From Verrucomicrobiaceae bacterium (lineage in GTDB: Bacteria > Verrucomicrobiota > Verrucomicrobiia > Verrucomicrobiales > Verrucomicrobiaceae), in assembly GCA_016713245.1 (NCBI GenBank), contig JADJPM010000004.1, positions 186,001 through 250,000 of the forward strand: 64,000 bases of DNA. Direction: 5' to 3'. Position numbers and translations under genes: made by a program. Below, in pieces: positions 34,473-42,331 of the stretch. The notes beneath the pieces are model-generated. The model ran no database searches. It was given only the letters and a program-made list of their open reading frames with translations, and had not been told where the DNA came from. Numbering within the stretch: the stretch's first letter is position 1; each line of letters starts with the position of its first letter.

Positions 34473-36226
34473 GCAGGGAGTCGGATGGAATGCGCGAATC
34501 GGGCGAGGGACCTCAACAGCGCCTGATCCTCTGCTAGGTCTGTGTCGTGCAAGTCGGTGTGAAGGAGTGAATCGCTGGCGAGGATGATCATCTTTGAGCT
34601 GGCTCGGGTGGCTGCCACATTCAGTCGCCGTGGATCAAAGAGGAACTCCGCCTGCCTCTGGATGAAGCCGGGATCGGAGGCGCACATGGAGAAGACGATG
34701 ACCTCGCGCTCCTGACCCTGCATCCGCTCCACCGTGTCGATAACGCATCCGCGCCATGAGGTGTCCGGCATCAGCGTTTCGAGCCGACGACGCATAGCAC
34801 GCGCTTGTTTGCGATACGGCGTGACCACGGCGATGTCCTCTGGCTTCACGCCTCCAAGATGAAGCGCTCGGAGGATCTCCGCAGCGGCAGAAACTTCGGC
34901 GGCATTCAAAGTGCGGCTGGCCTCGTCCAGATGACCGAGCCAGACCAACGGTGTCTCCGGTGTGATGACCTGATTCAGCCACTCCGGCCCCTGAGGAGGC
35001 ACCTTGCATGCTAGCCGCCGAGAGGCAGCCACTGGCGCGGGGACGAGTTCGCCCTGATAAAAGTTCTCCGAGGGCCAGGCTGCGAGCTTATCATTGAGGC
35101 GATACGTCACATCCAGGCAGGTGCCGTGCTTTGCCTGTGATCTCAGCGCATGAAATATGCCGATGGAGTCCACCTCACGACGCGAACGGCTCATCACCAC
35201 CGGGCCAAGTTGTTCCTGATCGCCAAACAAGAGATACTTCCGACCTGAAAGCATGGCCATGATTGCCAGCGCGGTGGTCATCTGTCCGGCCTCGTCGATG
35301 ACGATGGTGTCAAACTCGACTCCAGGTAGCCTCTTCCGCAGGGCAAACGGAGTGGTCGCTGCCACCCACCCTCCTGATTGTGAAGCAAGCGGACTGGTGG
35401 CGAAGAACTCGTAGCGGTCGAAGTTTTCATCCCGTCGGTGCATCGGTGCGCAGATGCGGGCCACACGATCACGATCATTCATTTCGCGGGCTGTGGCGGA
35501 GAGCGCATTATCAATCGCCCGATGAGTGAACGCCGTGATGAGCACTCTCTCACCACGCTCGACAAGACGGCGCACCACCTGGGCAAGCACTCGCGTCTTG
35601 CCCGTTCCCGGCGGCCCTTGGACGAGACAGCAACGCTCTACCGCCAAGCAACTCGCAATCGCATCCCGCTGGGCATCTTCCCACGCCTGCGGCTGCTTTT
35701 GCAAATCCTCCATCGCGCCATTGAACTCCTCCTCATCGAACTCCGGAGCCTCTGAACCCATCAGCAGTGGCAGAATGCATTCCTGGCCGATGGCGCTCAT
35801 TGGGAGGCGGTCAAACGCGGCCAAGTAGTGGCTCTCCAAATCCAGAAACGCCTCATCCATGAACCATCCGCTAGGCTCGGAGAACATCGCGGCTTTGAAG
35901 CCCTTCTCCGTCACCAGCCACATTTCGCCCGCTTCTTCGCGGAAGAGGTTCGCCAAGATCTCATCGCCATCTTCAGCTTGTCGCAGCGTCACCAGATCAC
36001 CTTCGCGGAGCCGTGAATCATTCCCAGCATGGTTGAAGACCGCCCGCCCAGCCTCATCAAGGCGCTGGAAACGCAGGCTCTCAATGCAGGTGCCATCTTC
36101 CACACGCTCAATGCGCGGTTTTGCCCGCTGCTCGGCGAACTTCAACCGCTGCGCTGCAAACTCCGCCGCCACAAAGGCGCGGAGGTCTTGCAAGACGGAT
36201 TCGGCATCGAGAGAGAAAGCTGGCAT
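34469..36226 (-). CDS. UPF1/DNA2-like SF1B helicase, first gene of a helicase pair
   Basis: 585 residues. An N-terminal OB-like region (GNDSRLREGDLVTLR) precedes the helicase core: Q-like region AWEDAQRDAIASCLA, Walker A VQGPPGTGKTRVLAQ (about residue 203), TAFTHRAIDNAL (motif Ia), DEAG motif II (TIVIDEAGQMTT, about 307), LFGDQEQLGPVV (motif III), LDVTYRLND (IV), DTVERMQGQEREVIVFSM (V) and LNVAATRASSKMIIL (VI). This is the AAA_11/AAA_12 architecture of UPF1, DNA2 and SMUBP2. No nuclease domain is visible. Coupled to the UvrD-like gene; the pair may process nucleic acid ends or act in defence (inference only). Confidence 0.85.
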   Translation of the reverse strand: MPAFSLDAESVLQDLRAFVAAEFAAQRLKFAEQRAKPRIERVEDGTCIESLRFQRLDEAGRAVFNHAGNDSRLREGDLVTLRQAEDGDEILANLFREEAGEMWLVTEKGFKAAMFSEPSGWFMDEAFLDLESHYLAAFDRLPMSAIGQECILPLLMGSEAPEFDEEEFNGAMEDLQKQPQAWEDAQRDAIASCLAVERCCLVQGPPGTGKTRVLAQVVRRLVERGERVLITAFTHRAIDNALSATAREMNDRDRVARICAPMHRRDENFDRYEFFATSPLASQSGGWVAATTPFALRKRLPGVEFDTIVIDEAGQMTTALAIMAMLSGRKYLLFGDQEQLGPVVMSRSRREVDSIGIFHALRSQAKHGTCLDVTYRLNDKLAAWPSENFYQGELVPAPVAASRRLACKVPPQGPEWLNQVITPETPLVWLGHLDEASRTLNAAEVSAAAEILRALHLGGVKPEDIAVVTPYRKQARAMRRRLETLMPDTSWRGCVIDTVERMQGQEREVIVFSMCASDPGFIQRQAEFLFDPRRLNVAATRASSKMIILASDSLLHTDLHDTDLAEDQALLRSLARFAHSIRLPA

Positions 36227-36289
36227 CAGGAAATCTACACGCCGGAATACCCAAAAGAAAAGCTCGGGAAGTGTGTTTGAGTCTTATGA

Positions 36290-36326
36290 ACTCATCGGAA
36301 GCAGCCAAGACGGCTGCTCCACACTT
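36290..36326. repeat. Dispersed 37-bp repeat, copy 2
   Basis: Reverse-complement match (30 of 37) to 28596-28632. This copy contains a clean hairpin (GCAGCC-AAGAC-GGCTGC) and lies in the 109-bp gap between the divergent helicase and DapA-like genes. Confidence 0.55.
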
Positions 36327-36335
36327 TCCCAAGCC

Positions 36336-37400
36336 ATGATGAAACACCCCACACGCCGAAAACTGCTCCAAACGGCGCTCTCCGGCGCATCCGCTTTCTT
36401 GGCGGGAAACCGCCTGATCGCCGCCGATGCGGATCCTCGCGTGCGCGGGCCGTTTCCGATCCTCTCGACGCCGTTCACGGAAACGGGTGCGGTGGACTAT
36501 GAGGTGCTCGCGGATCAGGCGCGGTTCGTGGACTGGGGCGGCTGCCCGGGCATGATCTGGCCACAATCGGGCGATAGCGTGGATCTTTTGACGATGGATG
36601 AAAAGCTGCGCGGCATGGAGGTGCTGGCGGAGACGTCACGCAGCTTCAAGACATCAGCGCTGTGCCTCGGTGTGCAGGGCAAAGACACGGAGGAGATGCT
36701 CGTCTATGCCCGACACGCCGAAAAGCTCGCGCCCACCGCCATCATCTCGCGTCCGCCGGACTCGGGACGCACGGAGGACGATCTGCGGCAGTATTGGCGT
36801 GAACTGGCGAAGGTTGCGAAGCGTCCGGTGCTTTTCCAAACGACTGGCGGCGTGGCATACAAAGGTCCCGTGCCTTCCGTGAAGCTCATGATCAAGCTTT
36901 CGAAGGAGTTTCCTCACTTCGGCTACATCAAAGAGGAAGCCGCGCCCATCATCGCCCGCACCAAGGAGCTGTGCACCGCGAAACCCACGATCCGCCGCGT
37001 TTTCAGCGCCCGAGGGGCGCATGGCTGGCTCTACGAGTCCCACCTCGGCACCGAAGGCCTCATCACCGAACGCGCCGTCTATGCCGATGTGCTCACCCGC
37101 GTCTGGGACCTCATGCAAAGCGGCAAAGACCCCGACAGCGTGCGCGACATCCACGCGAAACTGATGCTCCTCTTCAATCTCGGCCAGCATCTCCCTGGCG
37201 GCGATCTGCGCGGCTTTCAGCTTCACCTCTGGAAGAAGCGCGGCGTCTTCAAAAACATGATCTCCCGCCAATACGGCCCGAATCGCAGCATCCCGGACAA
37301 GCCGATCTTCTCCGAGCTGAAACTGAGTGCCGACGAAATCGCCGAGATCGACTTTCGCTTCGAGGCGCTGAGGCCATATTTGAAGGCGGAGCGGAGGTGA
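36336..37400 (+). CDS. Secreted dihydrodipicolinate synthase-family aldolase
   Basis: 354 residues from the ATG at 36336 (a second ATG follows at 36339). A Tat-type leader (TRRKLLQTALSGASAFLAGNRL) is unusual for this cytoplasmic family but common in PVC bacteria. The DapA/NAL TIM barrel is recognisable: PFPILSTPFTETGAVDYEVLA, GCPGMIWPQSGDSVDLLTMDE, then PVLFQTTGG and GYIKEEAAP, where K near residue 198 is the Schiff-base lysine. The protein should perform pyruvate-type aldol chemistry or bind sugar acids in the periplasm; the substrate is unknown and DapA activity itself is unlikely. Confidence 0.82.
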   Translation: MMKHPTRRKLLQTALSGASAFLAGNRLIAADADPRVRGPFPILSTPFTETGAVDYEVLADQARFVDWGGCPGMIWPQSGDSVDLLTMDEKLRGMEVLAETSRSFKTSALCLGVQGKDTEEMLVYARHAEKLAPTAIISRPPDSGRTEDDLRQYWRELAKVAKRPVLFQTTGGVAYKGPVPSVKLMIKLSKEFPHFGYIKEEAAPIIARTKELCTAKPTIRRVFSARGAHGWLYESHLGTEGLITERAVYADVLTRVWDLMQSGKDPDSVRDIHAKLMLLFNLGQHLPGGDLRGFQLHLWKKRGVFKNMISRQYGPNRSIPDKPIFSELKLSADEIAEIDFRFEALRPYLKAERR

Positions 37401-37403
37401 ACC

Positions 37404-37427
37404 GAAACTTTTTCCGGCAAATGAGCG
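37404..37427 (+). promoter_or_regulatory. Box related to the sequence before the second ECF sigma gene
   Basis: 24 bp that resemble 41751-41775: both have GAAA, a T-rich tract, then CGGCAAATGA and GCG. At 41751 the box is 23 bp before an ECF sigma start codon. Here it is 297 bp upstream of the first sigma gene, with a broken HTH gene between. It may be an ECF-type promoter or leader remnant. Confidence 0.35.
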
Positions 37428-37460
37428 CATGGCTGGCGACGACTAGGTTGTAAGCCCCCC

Positions 37461-37640
37461 ATGTGCCCGCCATCCGAACACGAACGCCAGGCCCGCCGCG
37501 CCGGACAACCCGACGCCGAGCGCCTCCACGAACGGCTGCCGATGCGCTTGCAGGAACTCCGGGAAGCGATGGGTTTCAGCAGCGCCCACTCTGGCTCGTG
37601 AGCGTGGCATCAGCCGGGAAGACATCGGCGGAATTGGGCG
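37461..37640 (+). pseudogene. Remnant of an XRE-family HTH regulator gene
   Basis: The sequence resembles the intact regulator gene at 52087-52350. ERLHERLPMRLQELREAMGFS is read from the ATG at 37461 and stops at 37601. The continuation ARERGISREDIGGIG is in the +1 frame, matching LARESGVSREYLGKIERG of the intact gene. The centre is shortened and the last third is absent. No ribosome-binding site conservation was seen. It is a decayed paralogue. Confidence 0.6.
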
Positions 37641-37700
37641 AGTTGGGATGAATGAAAAAACTTTGTCCACGTTTCGCGGGTTCATGGAACATCCCTTTGA

Positions 37701-38249
37701 ATGTCCCGTGAATCCGAAATCATCCAGCGTGCGGCTGCCGAGTTTATCCATGACCGGCACCGGCTCGGCGCGTTTGTGGGCGGGCTGCTGCGGGATGCGC
37801 ATGCGGCGGAGGATGTGATCCAGGAGGTGTGGGTGCGGCTGGCGGCGGAGGTGGAAAAGGGCACCGCCATCGAGAATCAGCCTGCGTGGTGTCGCGGTGT
37901 GGCGCGGAATCTCATTTTGAAACACTGGCGCACGCAGCAGACGGCGAAGGTCGTGGCCGATAGCGAGGTGATGGAGGCGTTTCTGACGCAGGTGGAGACG
38001 GCTTTCTCGGAAGCGGATGAAACCGCGGACGACGAATGGCAGCGGAGGCAGCAGGCCCTGGATGATTGCGTGGCTGCGCTCCCGGAGAAGTCACGCCGCA
38101 TGCTTTCGCTGCGTTACGAGGCGCGAAAATCGGTCGAGGAGGTCGCGCGGACCACCGGCCAGTCCTTCGATGCCGTGACGAAGTCGCTCTACCGCCTGCG
38201 GCAGGCCCTCACCGACTGCGTAGAGCGCAAACTTTCCCAAACGATCTGA
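37701..38249 (+). CDS. ECF-type RNA polymerase sigma factor
   Basis: 182 residues. Region 2: FVGGLLRDAHAAEDVIQEVWVRLAAEV and NQPAWCRGVARNLILKHWR (helices 2.1-2.4). Region 4: LDDCVAALPEKSRRMLSLRYEARKSVEEVARTTGQSFDAVTKSLYRLRQAL, a standard sigma-70 region 4 HTH. There is no region 1.1 or 3, so it is of the ECF class. It directs RNA polymerase to a small regulon, presumably held inactive by the membrane protein encoded 4 bp downstream. The three following genes are almost contiguous, so it probably leads a four-gene operon. Confidence 0.92.
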   Translation: MSRESEIIQRAAAEFIHDRHRLGAFVGGLLRDAHAAEDVIQEVWVRLAAEVEKGTAIENQPAWCRGVARNLILKHWRTQQTAKVVADSEVMEAFLTQVETAFSEADETADDEWQRRQQALDDCVAALPEKSRRMLSLRYEARKSVEEVARTTGQSFDAVTKSLYRLRQALTDCVERKLSQTI

Positions 38250-38253
38250 TCTC

Positions 38254-38709
38254 ATGAACCCCGAACTCCAAAACTTGCTGCACCGCTGGCGCGAAGGATC
38301 GCTGACCACCGAGGAAATGCGTGCTTTGACCGCTGAACTCGCAAAACCGGAGGCACGAGCTGCTTTGCGGCGCGATTGGTTTCTCGAAGCGGCTTTGCCG
38401 CAGTCTCTCGCGGCTTCATCGGTGATCGTGCGCACGCCGCAGGCATCGTTTGCGGCTCGGATGCGTGCGTGGGCTGCGAGTTGGTTCACGCTCTTCGCTC
38501 CGGGTGAGGCTCGCGGGGAGGAATCGTCGATTTTGGCGCTCCGATTGTGGGCGCGGGCTTCCTTTGCGGCGCTGGCGATCGGTTTGATCACCGCCTCGTG
38601 GCTCGTGTGGCCGCAGCGGGACGAAATCACCGCCGATGTCGATGCGGAGTCCGAACCCGCCTTCCTCGCCCAGCTCATGATTGAAACCCATCTCCCTGAC
38701 GCACCATGA
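38254..38709 (+). CDS. Putative anti-sigma factor, one transmembrane segment
   Basis: 151 residues. The cytoplasmic N-terminus (LLHRWREGSLTTEEMRALTAELAKPEARAALRRDW) has the look of the short zinc-less anti-sigma/FecR-N domains found behind PVC sigma genes. A single hydrophobic segment (FAALAIGLITASWLVW, about residues 107-122) is followed by a short periplasmic tail. It begins 4 bp after the sigma stop and overlaps the next gene by 4 bp. It probably binds the sigma factor at the membrane; assignment rests mainly on position. Confidence 0.65.
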   Translation: MNPELQNLLHRWREGSLTTEEMRALTAELAKPEARAALRRDWFLEAALPQSLAASSVIVRTPQASFAARMRAWAASWFTLFAPGEARGEESSILALRLWARASFAALAIGLITASWLVWPQRDEITADVDAESEPAFLAQLMIETHLPDAP

Positions 38710-39101
38710 AAACGAAACTCCTCACCCAAATCATCGTCAGCCTCGTCGTGCTGTTCGGACTCGGCGGCCTGTGCGGCTACGCCATGTCCGCCCGCGTGAA
38801 CTCAGGCCGTCCCGCATGGACGCGCAGCGAGGAATGGACCCGACGCTGGATCGAGCATCGCATGGCGCAGGACTTTGCCCGAATCGATGCCACGCCCGAG
38901 CAGCAAGCCGCGCTGCGCCAGAGCTACGACCGCCTGCTTTCCGACTTCAACGCCATCCAGGCCGAAGCCTCCGCCAAGGTCACCGAGGCCTTCAAACGCC
39001 ACGGCCTCGAAACGTGGAAGCAACTCACGCCCAAGCAGCGCGAAGTGATGCGACAGACCAATCAAGAACGCGTTCAACAACGGAAAGGCCAGCAGCCATG
39101 A
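38706..39101 (+). CDS. Membrane-anchored Spy/CpxP-like (heavy-metal sensor-type) protein
   Basis: 131 residues. An uncleaved or signal-anchor helix (IIVSLVVLFGLGGLCGYAMS) precedes a helical periplasmic domain: EEWTRRWIEHRMAQDFARIDATPEQQAALRQSYDRLLSDF and LETWKQLTPKQREVMRQTNQER. The T-P-[EK]-Q repeats (DATPEQQ, QLTPKQR) are the LTxxQ motifs of CpxP/Spy/CnrX-like proteins, which sense or chaperone under envelope or metal stress. It overlaps both neighbours by 4 bp, which places it firmly in the ECF operon. Confidence 0.65.
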   Translation: MKTKLLTQIIVSLVVLFGLGGLCGYAMSARVNSGRPAWTRSEEWTRRWIEHRMAQDFARIDATPEQQAALRQSYDRLLSDFNAIQAEASAKVTEAFKRHGLETWKQLTPKQREVMRQTNQERVQQRKGQQP

Positions 39102-41607
39102 AAAACTCGACCACGCTCCTCGTCGCCCTCGCGGGCATCACCTCCGCACTTGCCCAGGCTCCCGGCGGCGTCTTCCAGAAGTTCGACCGGAACAGCGACG
39201 GCAAAGTCACGTCGGAAGAACTGCCGAACACGCAGGCCTTTGAGCGCTTTGACACGAACAAAGACGGCAGCATCACGCTGGAGGAATACAACGCGGTCAT
39301 GGGCGGCACGACGCCGAAGCCTGCCACACCGACCGCACCCACCATGCCTCCGAAACCGGCGGAAACACCCACCGCGCCTGCGGATGCTGTTTTCTCCGGC
39401 TACGACAATAACAGCGATGGCAAGGTGACGACCGATGAACTGGCGAATCCGAAGGCGTTCGAGCGTTTCGACCTCGACAAGGACGGCGCGATTTCGCTGG
39501 CGGAGTATAACAAGGTCAGCGGCAAGCCCGCGCCCACGACGACGCCGGGCACTCCGACGCCTCCCGGCACACCACCTGCCACACCGGGCGCAGGGGGTGG
39601 CATGGCTTCGCAGATCGAGAACATGATCAAAGCCGTGGACAAGAACGCCGACGGTCAGATCACCAAGGAAGAGGCAGGTGACGCGCCGTGGTTTGCGCGG
39701 CTCGATCAGGACGCCGATGGCATCATCAGCGCCGAGGAGCTGGCGATGATGCGCCGCATCGTGGCCCAGCGCGGCGGCGCGGCTGGTGGAGGTCGCGGAA
39801 TGCCATCGAACGCCCCGACGATCACGCCCGAGGACGTGCAAAAAGTCACCAGCGGCCCCGAAGTGCTCAAACCGGGCGATGTCGGCATTGGGCGCATGAT
39901 TGCGGACCTTTCATTCACCACGCTCCGTGACACGGACACTCCTGTCCGTGCAGAGGGCGACAGACAGGAGTGTCTGTCTCACTGCCTGAAAGGCCGCAAA
40001 GGCCTCGTCATCCTCATGACCAGCGCCACCTGCCCGGTGAGCAAGCGCTACATTCCCAGCGTGGCGAAATTGGATAAGGAACTCGCCGCGCAAAACGTCG
40101 CGCTGCTGCTCGTGAGCCCTTTTGCGAGCGAGACGGCGGACGAGATCAAAGCCCAGCTCAGCGAGGCCGGCATCACTGCCGCCTATGTGCATGACAAGGA
40201 GAAGAAACTCGCCGCGCTGCTCCAGGCTCGCACCACGACCGAGGTCTTCCTGCTCGATGCCACCCGCACGCTCGTCTATCGCGGAGCATTGGATGACCAG
40301 TATGGCGTGAACTACAACCTCGACGCGCCGAAGCATCGCTACCTGCACGATGCCATCAGCGCTCATTTGAAGAACGAAAAGCCCGTCATCCAGGCCACCG
40401 CCGCGCCGGGTTGCGAGCTGGACCTTGGTGATGCGCCGAAGGTCGCCGCATCGCCCGTCACCTACCACCGCGATGTCGCGCGCATCCTTCAGCAAAACTG
40501 CGTCACCTGCCATCGCGATGGTGGCATCGCACCCTTCGCTTTGGATGACATCGAGGAGGTCAAAGACCGCGCCAAAGTCATCAAGCGCGTCGTGAGTGAA
40601 GGCACCATGCCGCCGTGGTTCGCCGCTGTCGAAAAGGACGCCGAAAAGAACCCTGGGCCAATGATTGCAGCCTCTCCGCCAAGGACAAAGCCGACCTCTT
40701 CGCCTGGCTCGACTCCAGCGACCGCCCGCTCGGCAATGTGGCCGATGCCCCCGCGAAACGCTGCTATCCCGCCGAGTGGAGCATCGGCACGCCCGACCTC
40801 ATCATCCCGCTCAGCCGCGCCTACGACATCAAGGCCGACGGCTTCATGCCCTACGCCTTCGATGTCGTCGATACCGACATCCCCGAGGACAAATGGGTCA
40901 CCGCGTATGAGATCCTCCCCAGCGAGCGCGACGTGGTGCATCACGTCATCGTGCAGGTGCATGAAAAGGGTGCCGATGCCCGCGACCGCGAGGAAGGCGC
41001 AGGAGGCTACTGGGCCATCTACGTGCCCGGCAACGGCGCGAACATTTACCCGCAGGGTTTCGCCCGCAAAATCCCCGCCGGAGCCCGCGTGAGCTTCCAG
41101 ATTCACTACACCCCGAGCGGCAAGGCCAAGAAGGAGCGCCTGCGCATGGGCCTCGTCTTTGCCAAATCACCGCCGCAATACGAAGTGCGCACCGTCGCCG
41201 TCGCCAACCCCAAAATCGCCATCCCCGCCGGAGCCTCGCATCACGTCGAGGAGAAAACGCAGCGCGTGCCCTTCGACATGCCCGTCACCAGCTTCATGGC
41301 GCACATGCACATCCGCGGAAAGGCCTTCAAATACGAAGTCACCCACGCCGACGGCAAAACCGAGACCCTGCTCGACATCCCGCGCTACGACTTCAACTGG
41401 CAGCTCCGTTACGACTACAAACAGCCCAAACTCATCCCACGCGGCAGCACCGTGAAGATCACCGCCGTCTATGACAACAGCGCCGAAAACAAAGCCAACC
41501 CCGACCCGTCAAGACTCGTCAAATGGGGCAGTCAAACCGTGGACGAGATGATGATCGGCTACTTCGAGTATTTCCTGCCGGTGAGCGGGAGTGTGGCGAT
41601 GAAGTGA
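39098..41607 (+). CDS. EF-hand / redoxin / cytochrome c / copper monooxygenase multidomain protein, apparent frameshift near 40652
   Basis: Signal peptide (STTLLVALAGITSALA), then six EF-hand loops of DxDxDG type (DRNSDGKVTSEE, DTNKDGSITLEE, DNNSDGKVTTDE, DLDKDGAISLAE, DKNADGQITKEE, DQDADGIISAEE) within about 230 residues. A redoxin domain follows (LVILMTSATCPVSKRYIPSV), then a CxxCH segment (LQQNCVTCHRDGGIAPF...EGTMPPWFA), then copper type II ascorbate-dependent monooxygenase-like parts (VVHHVIVQVHEKG, FQIHYTPSG, FMAHMHIRGKAF). The first frame fails after 40652; the rest is in the -1 frame to 41607. One extra base in CCC at 40651-40653 restores KNPWANDCSLSAKDKADLF. About 836 residues if repaired. 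A palindromic repeat is translated inside the redoxin part (39927-39982). Confidence 0.78.
39927..39982. repeat. Paired-palindrome repeat translated in frame (GTGA...TCAC)
   Basis: 56 bp flanked by GTGA and TCAC, with two palindromes: 39931-39950 (CACGGACA-CTCC-TGTCCGTG) and 39959-39978 (GACAGACA-GGAG-TGTCTGTC). It lies inside the multidomain gene and encodes TDTPVRAEGDRQECLSH between the start of the redoxin fold and its core strand. The architecture is like the GTAG...CTAC elements, though the sequence differs. Confidence 0.75.
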
Positions 41608-41665
41608 GGACAAGGAAGGGCGGTTTCCAACGGCTAACGTATCCGCACAATGCCATAAAACGTGG

Positions 41666-41683
41666 TTCGAGCTTCAGCTCGAA
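41666..41683. repeat. Single palindrome (half of a paired-palindrome repeat)
   Basis: 18-bp perfect palindrome TTCGAGCT-TC-AGCTCGAA, preceded by GTGG. It looks like one half of the paired elements found at 31245, 50753 and 52347. It lies 59 bp after the monooxygenase stop, in the 190-bp gap before the second sigma gene, and could end transcription or be a decayed repeat. Confidence 0.5.
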
Positions 41684-41750
41684 GTGATCCCGCCGACGAT
41701 GGCATAGTCCGCCTCGTGAGAGCGGATTCAGGCGGCTATTTTCACCCTCT

Positions 41751-41775
41751 GAAAACTATTTTCGGCAAATGAAGC
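41751..41775 (+). promoter_or_regulatory. Conserved box before the second ECF sigma gene
   Basis: GAAAACTATTTTCGGCAAAT followed by GAAGC. It resembles 37404-37427 (GAAACTTTTTCCGGCAAATG). Located 23-47 bp before the sigma start codon, it is a candidate autoregulatory ECF promoter or 5' leader element. Confidence 0.4.
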
Positions 41776-41797
41776 GGGCACTGGTCATGTTTGTTTC

Positions 41798-42331
41798 GTG
41801 ACCGACTCTGAACAACAACGCCATGACCTCTTCCTCCGACTCTATGTGGAGCATGAGGAATCGTTGCGTGGCTTTGTGCGGTCGTTGGTGCCCACGTTGG
41901 AGGATTCGCGCGAGGTGATGCAGGATGTGGCGGCGGTGCTGTGGCGGAAGTTTGAGGACATCTCCAGCATGGATGACTTTCGCCGCTGGGCGTTTGGAGT
42001 GGCGCGGTTTGTGGCGATGGAATTTCTGCGGACTCGTCGCCGGGACCGGCATGTGTTTGGCGATGAGGCTCTGCGGTTACTGGCAGTGGCTTCCGAGGAA
42101 TCGGAGGATGCATTTGAGGCGGAGCGCCGGGCTTTGAATGATTGCCTTCGCAAATTGACGGATGATCAACGCACGTTGGTGGAAGCGGCCTACCAGCCTG
42201 GGGTGCGCATTGATGAACTGGCGGCGCGGGCGGGCCGCAGTGCGATGGCCTTCTACAAATCGCTGCACCGCATTCGCATCGCATTGATGAACTGCACTCA
42301 ACAGGTGCTCGCACAGGAGGAACGGACATGA
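41798..42331 (+). CDS. ECF-type sigma factor (Rhodopirellula/Verrucomicrobium subfamily)
   Basis: 177 residues from GTG at 41798; the only ATG close upstream (41787) is closed by a stop after four codons. Region 2: LFLRLYVEHEESLRGFVRSLVPTLEDSREVMQDVAAVLWRKFEDI and FRRWAFGVARFVAMEFLRTRRRDR. Region 4: LNDCLRKLTDDQRTLVEAAYQPGVRIDELAARAGRSAMAFYKSLHRIRIALMNC. The DVAAVLWRKF-type segment fits the planctomycete/verrucomicrobial sigma subfamily whose partners are FecR-like membrane proteins. Overlaps the next gene by 4 bp. Confidence 0.92.
   Translation: MTDSEQQRHDLFLRLYVEHEESLRGFVRSLVPTLEDSREVMQDVAAVLWRKFEDISSMDDFRRWAFGVARFVAMEFLRTRRRDRHVFGDEALRLLAVASEESEDAFEAERRALNDCLRKLTDDQRTLVEAAYQPGVRIDELAARAGRSAMAFYKSLHRIRIALMNCTQQVLAQEERT

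Noticed and set aside
35859..36335. Long N-terminal extension of the DapA-like protein
   Set aside because: It is antisense to the helicase gene; the Tat leader immediately after 36336 fixes the start.
36336..37400. Lysine-pathway dapA
   Set aside because: A Tat leader and altered active-site loop (QTTGG instead of the usual YN-containing strand) point to a secreted relative, not the biosynthetic enzyme.
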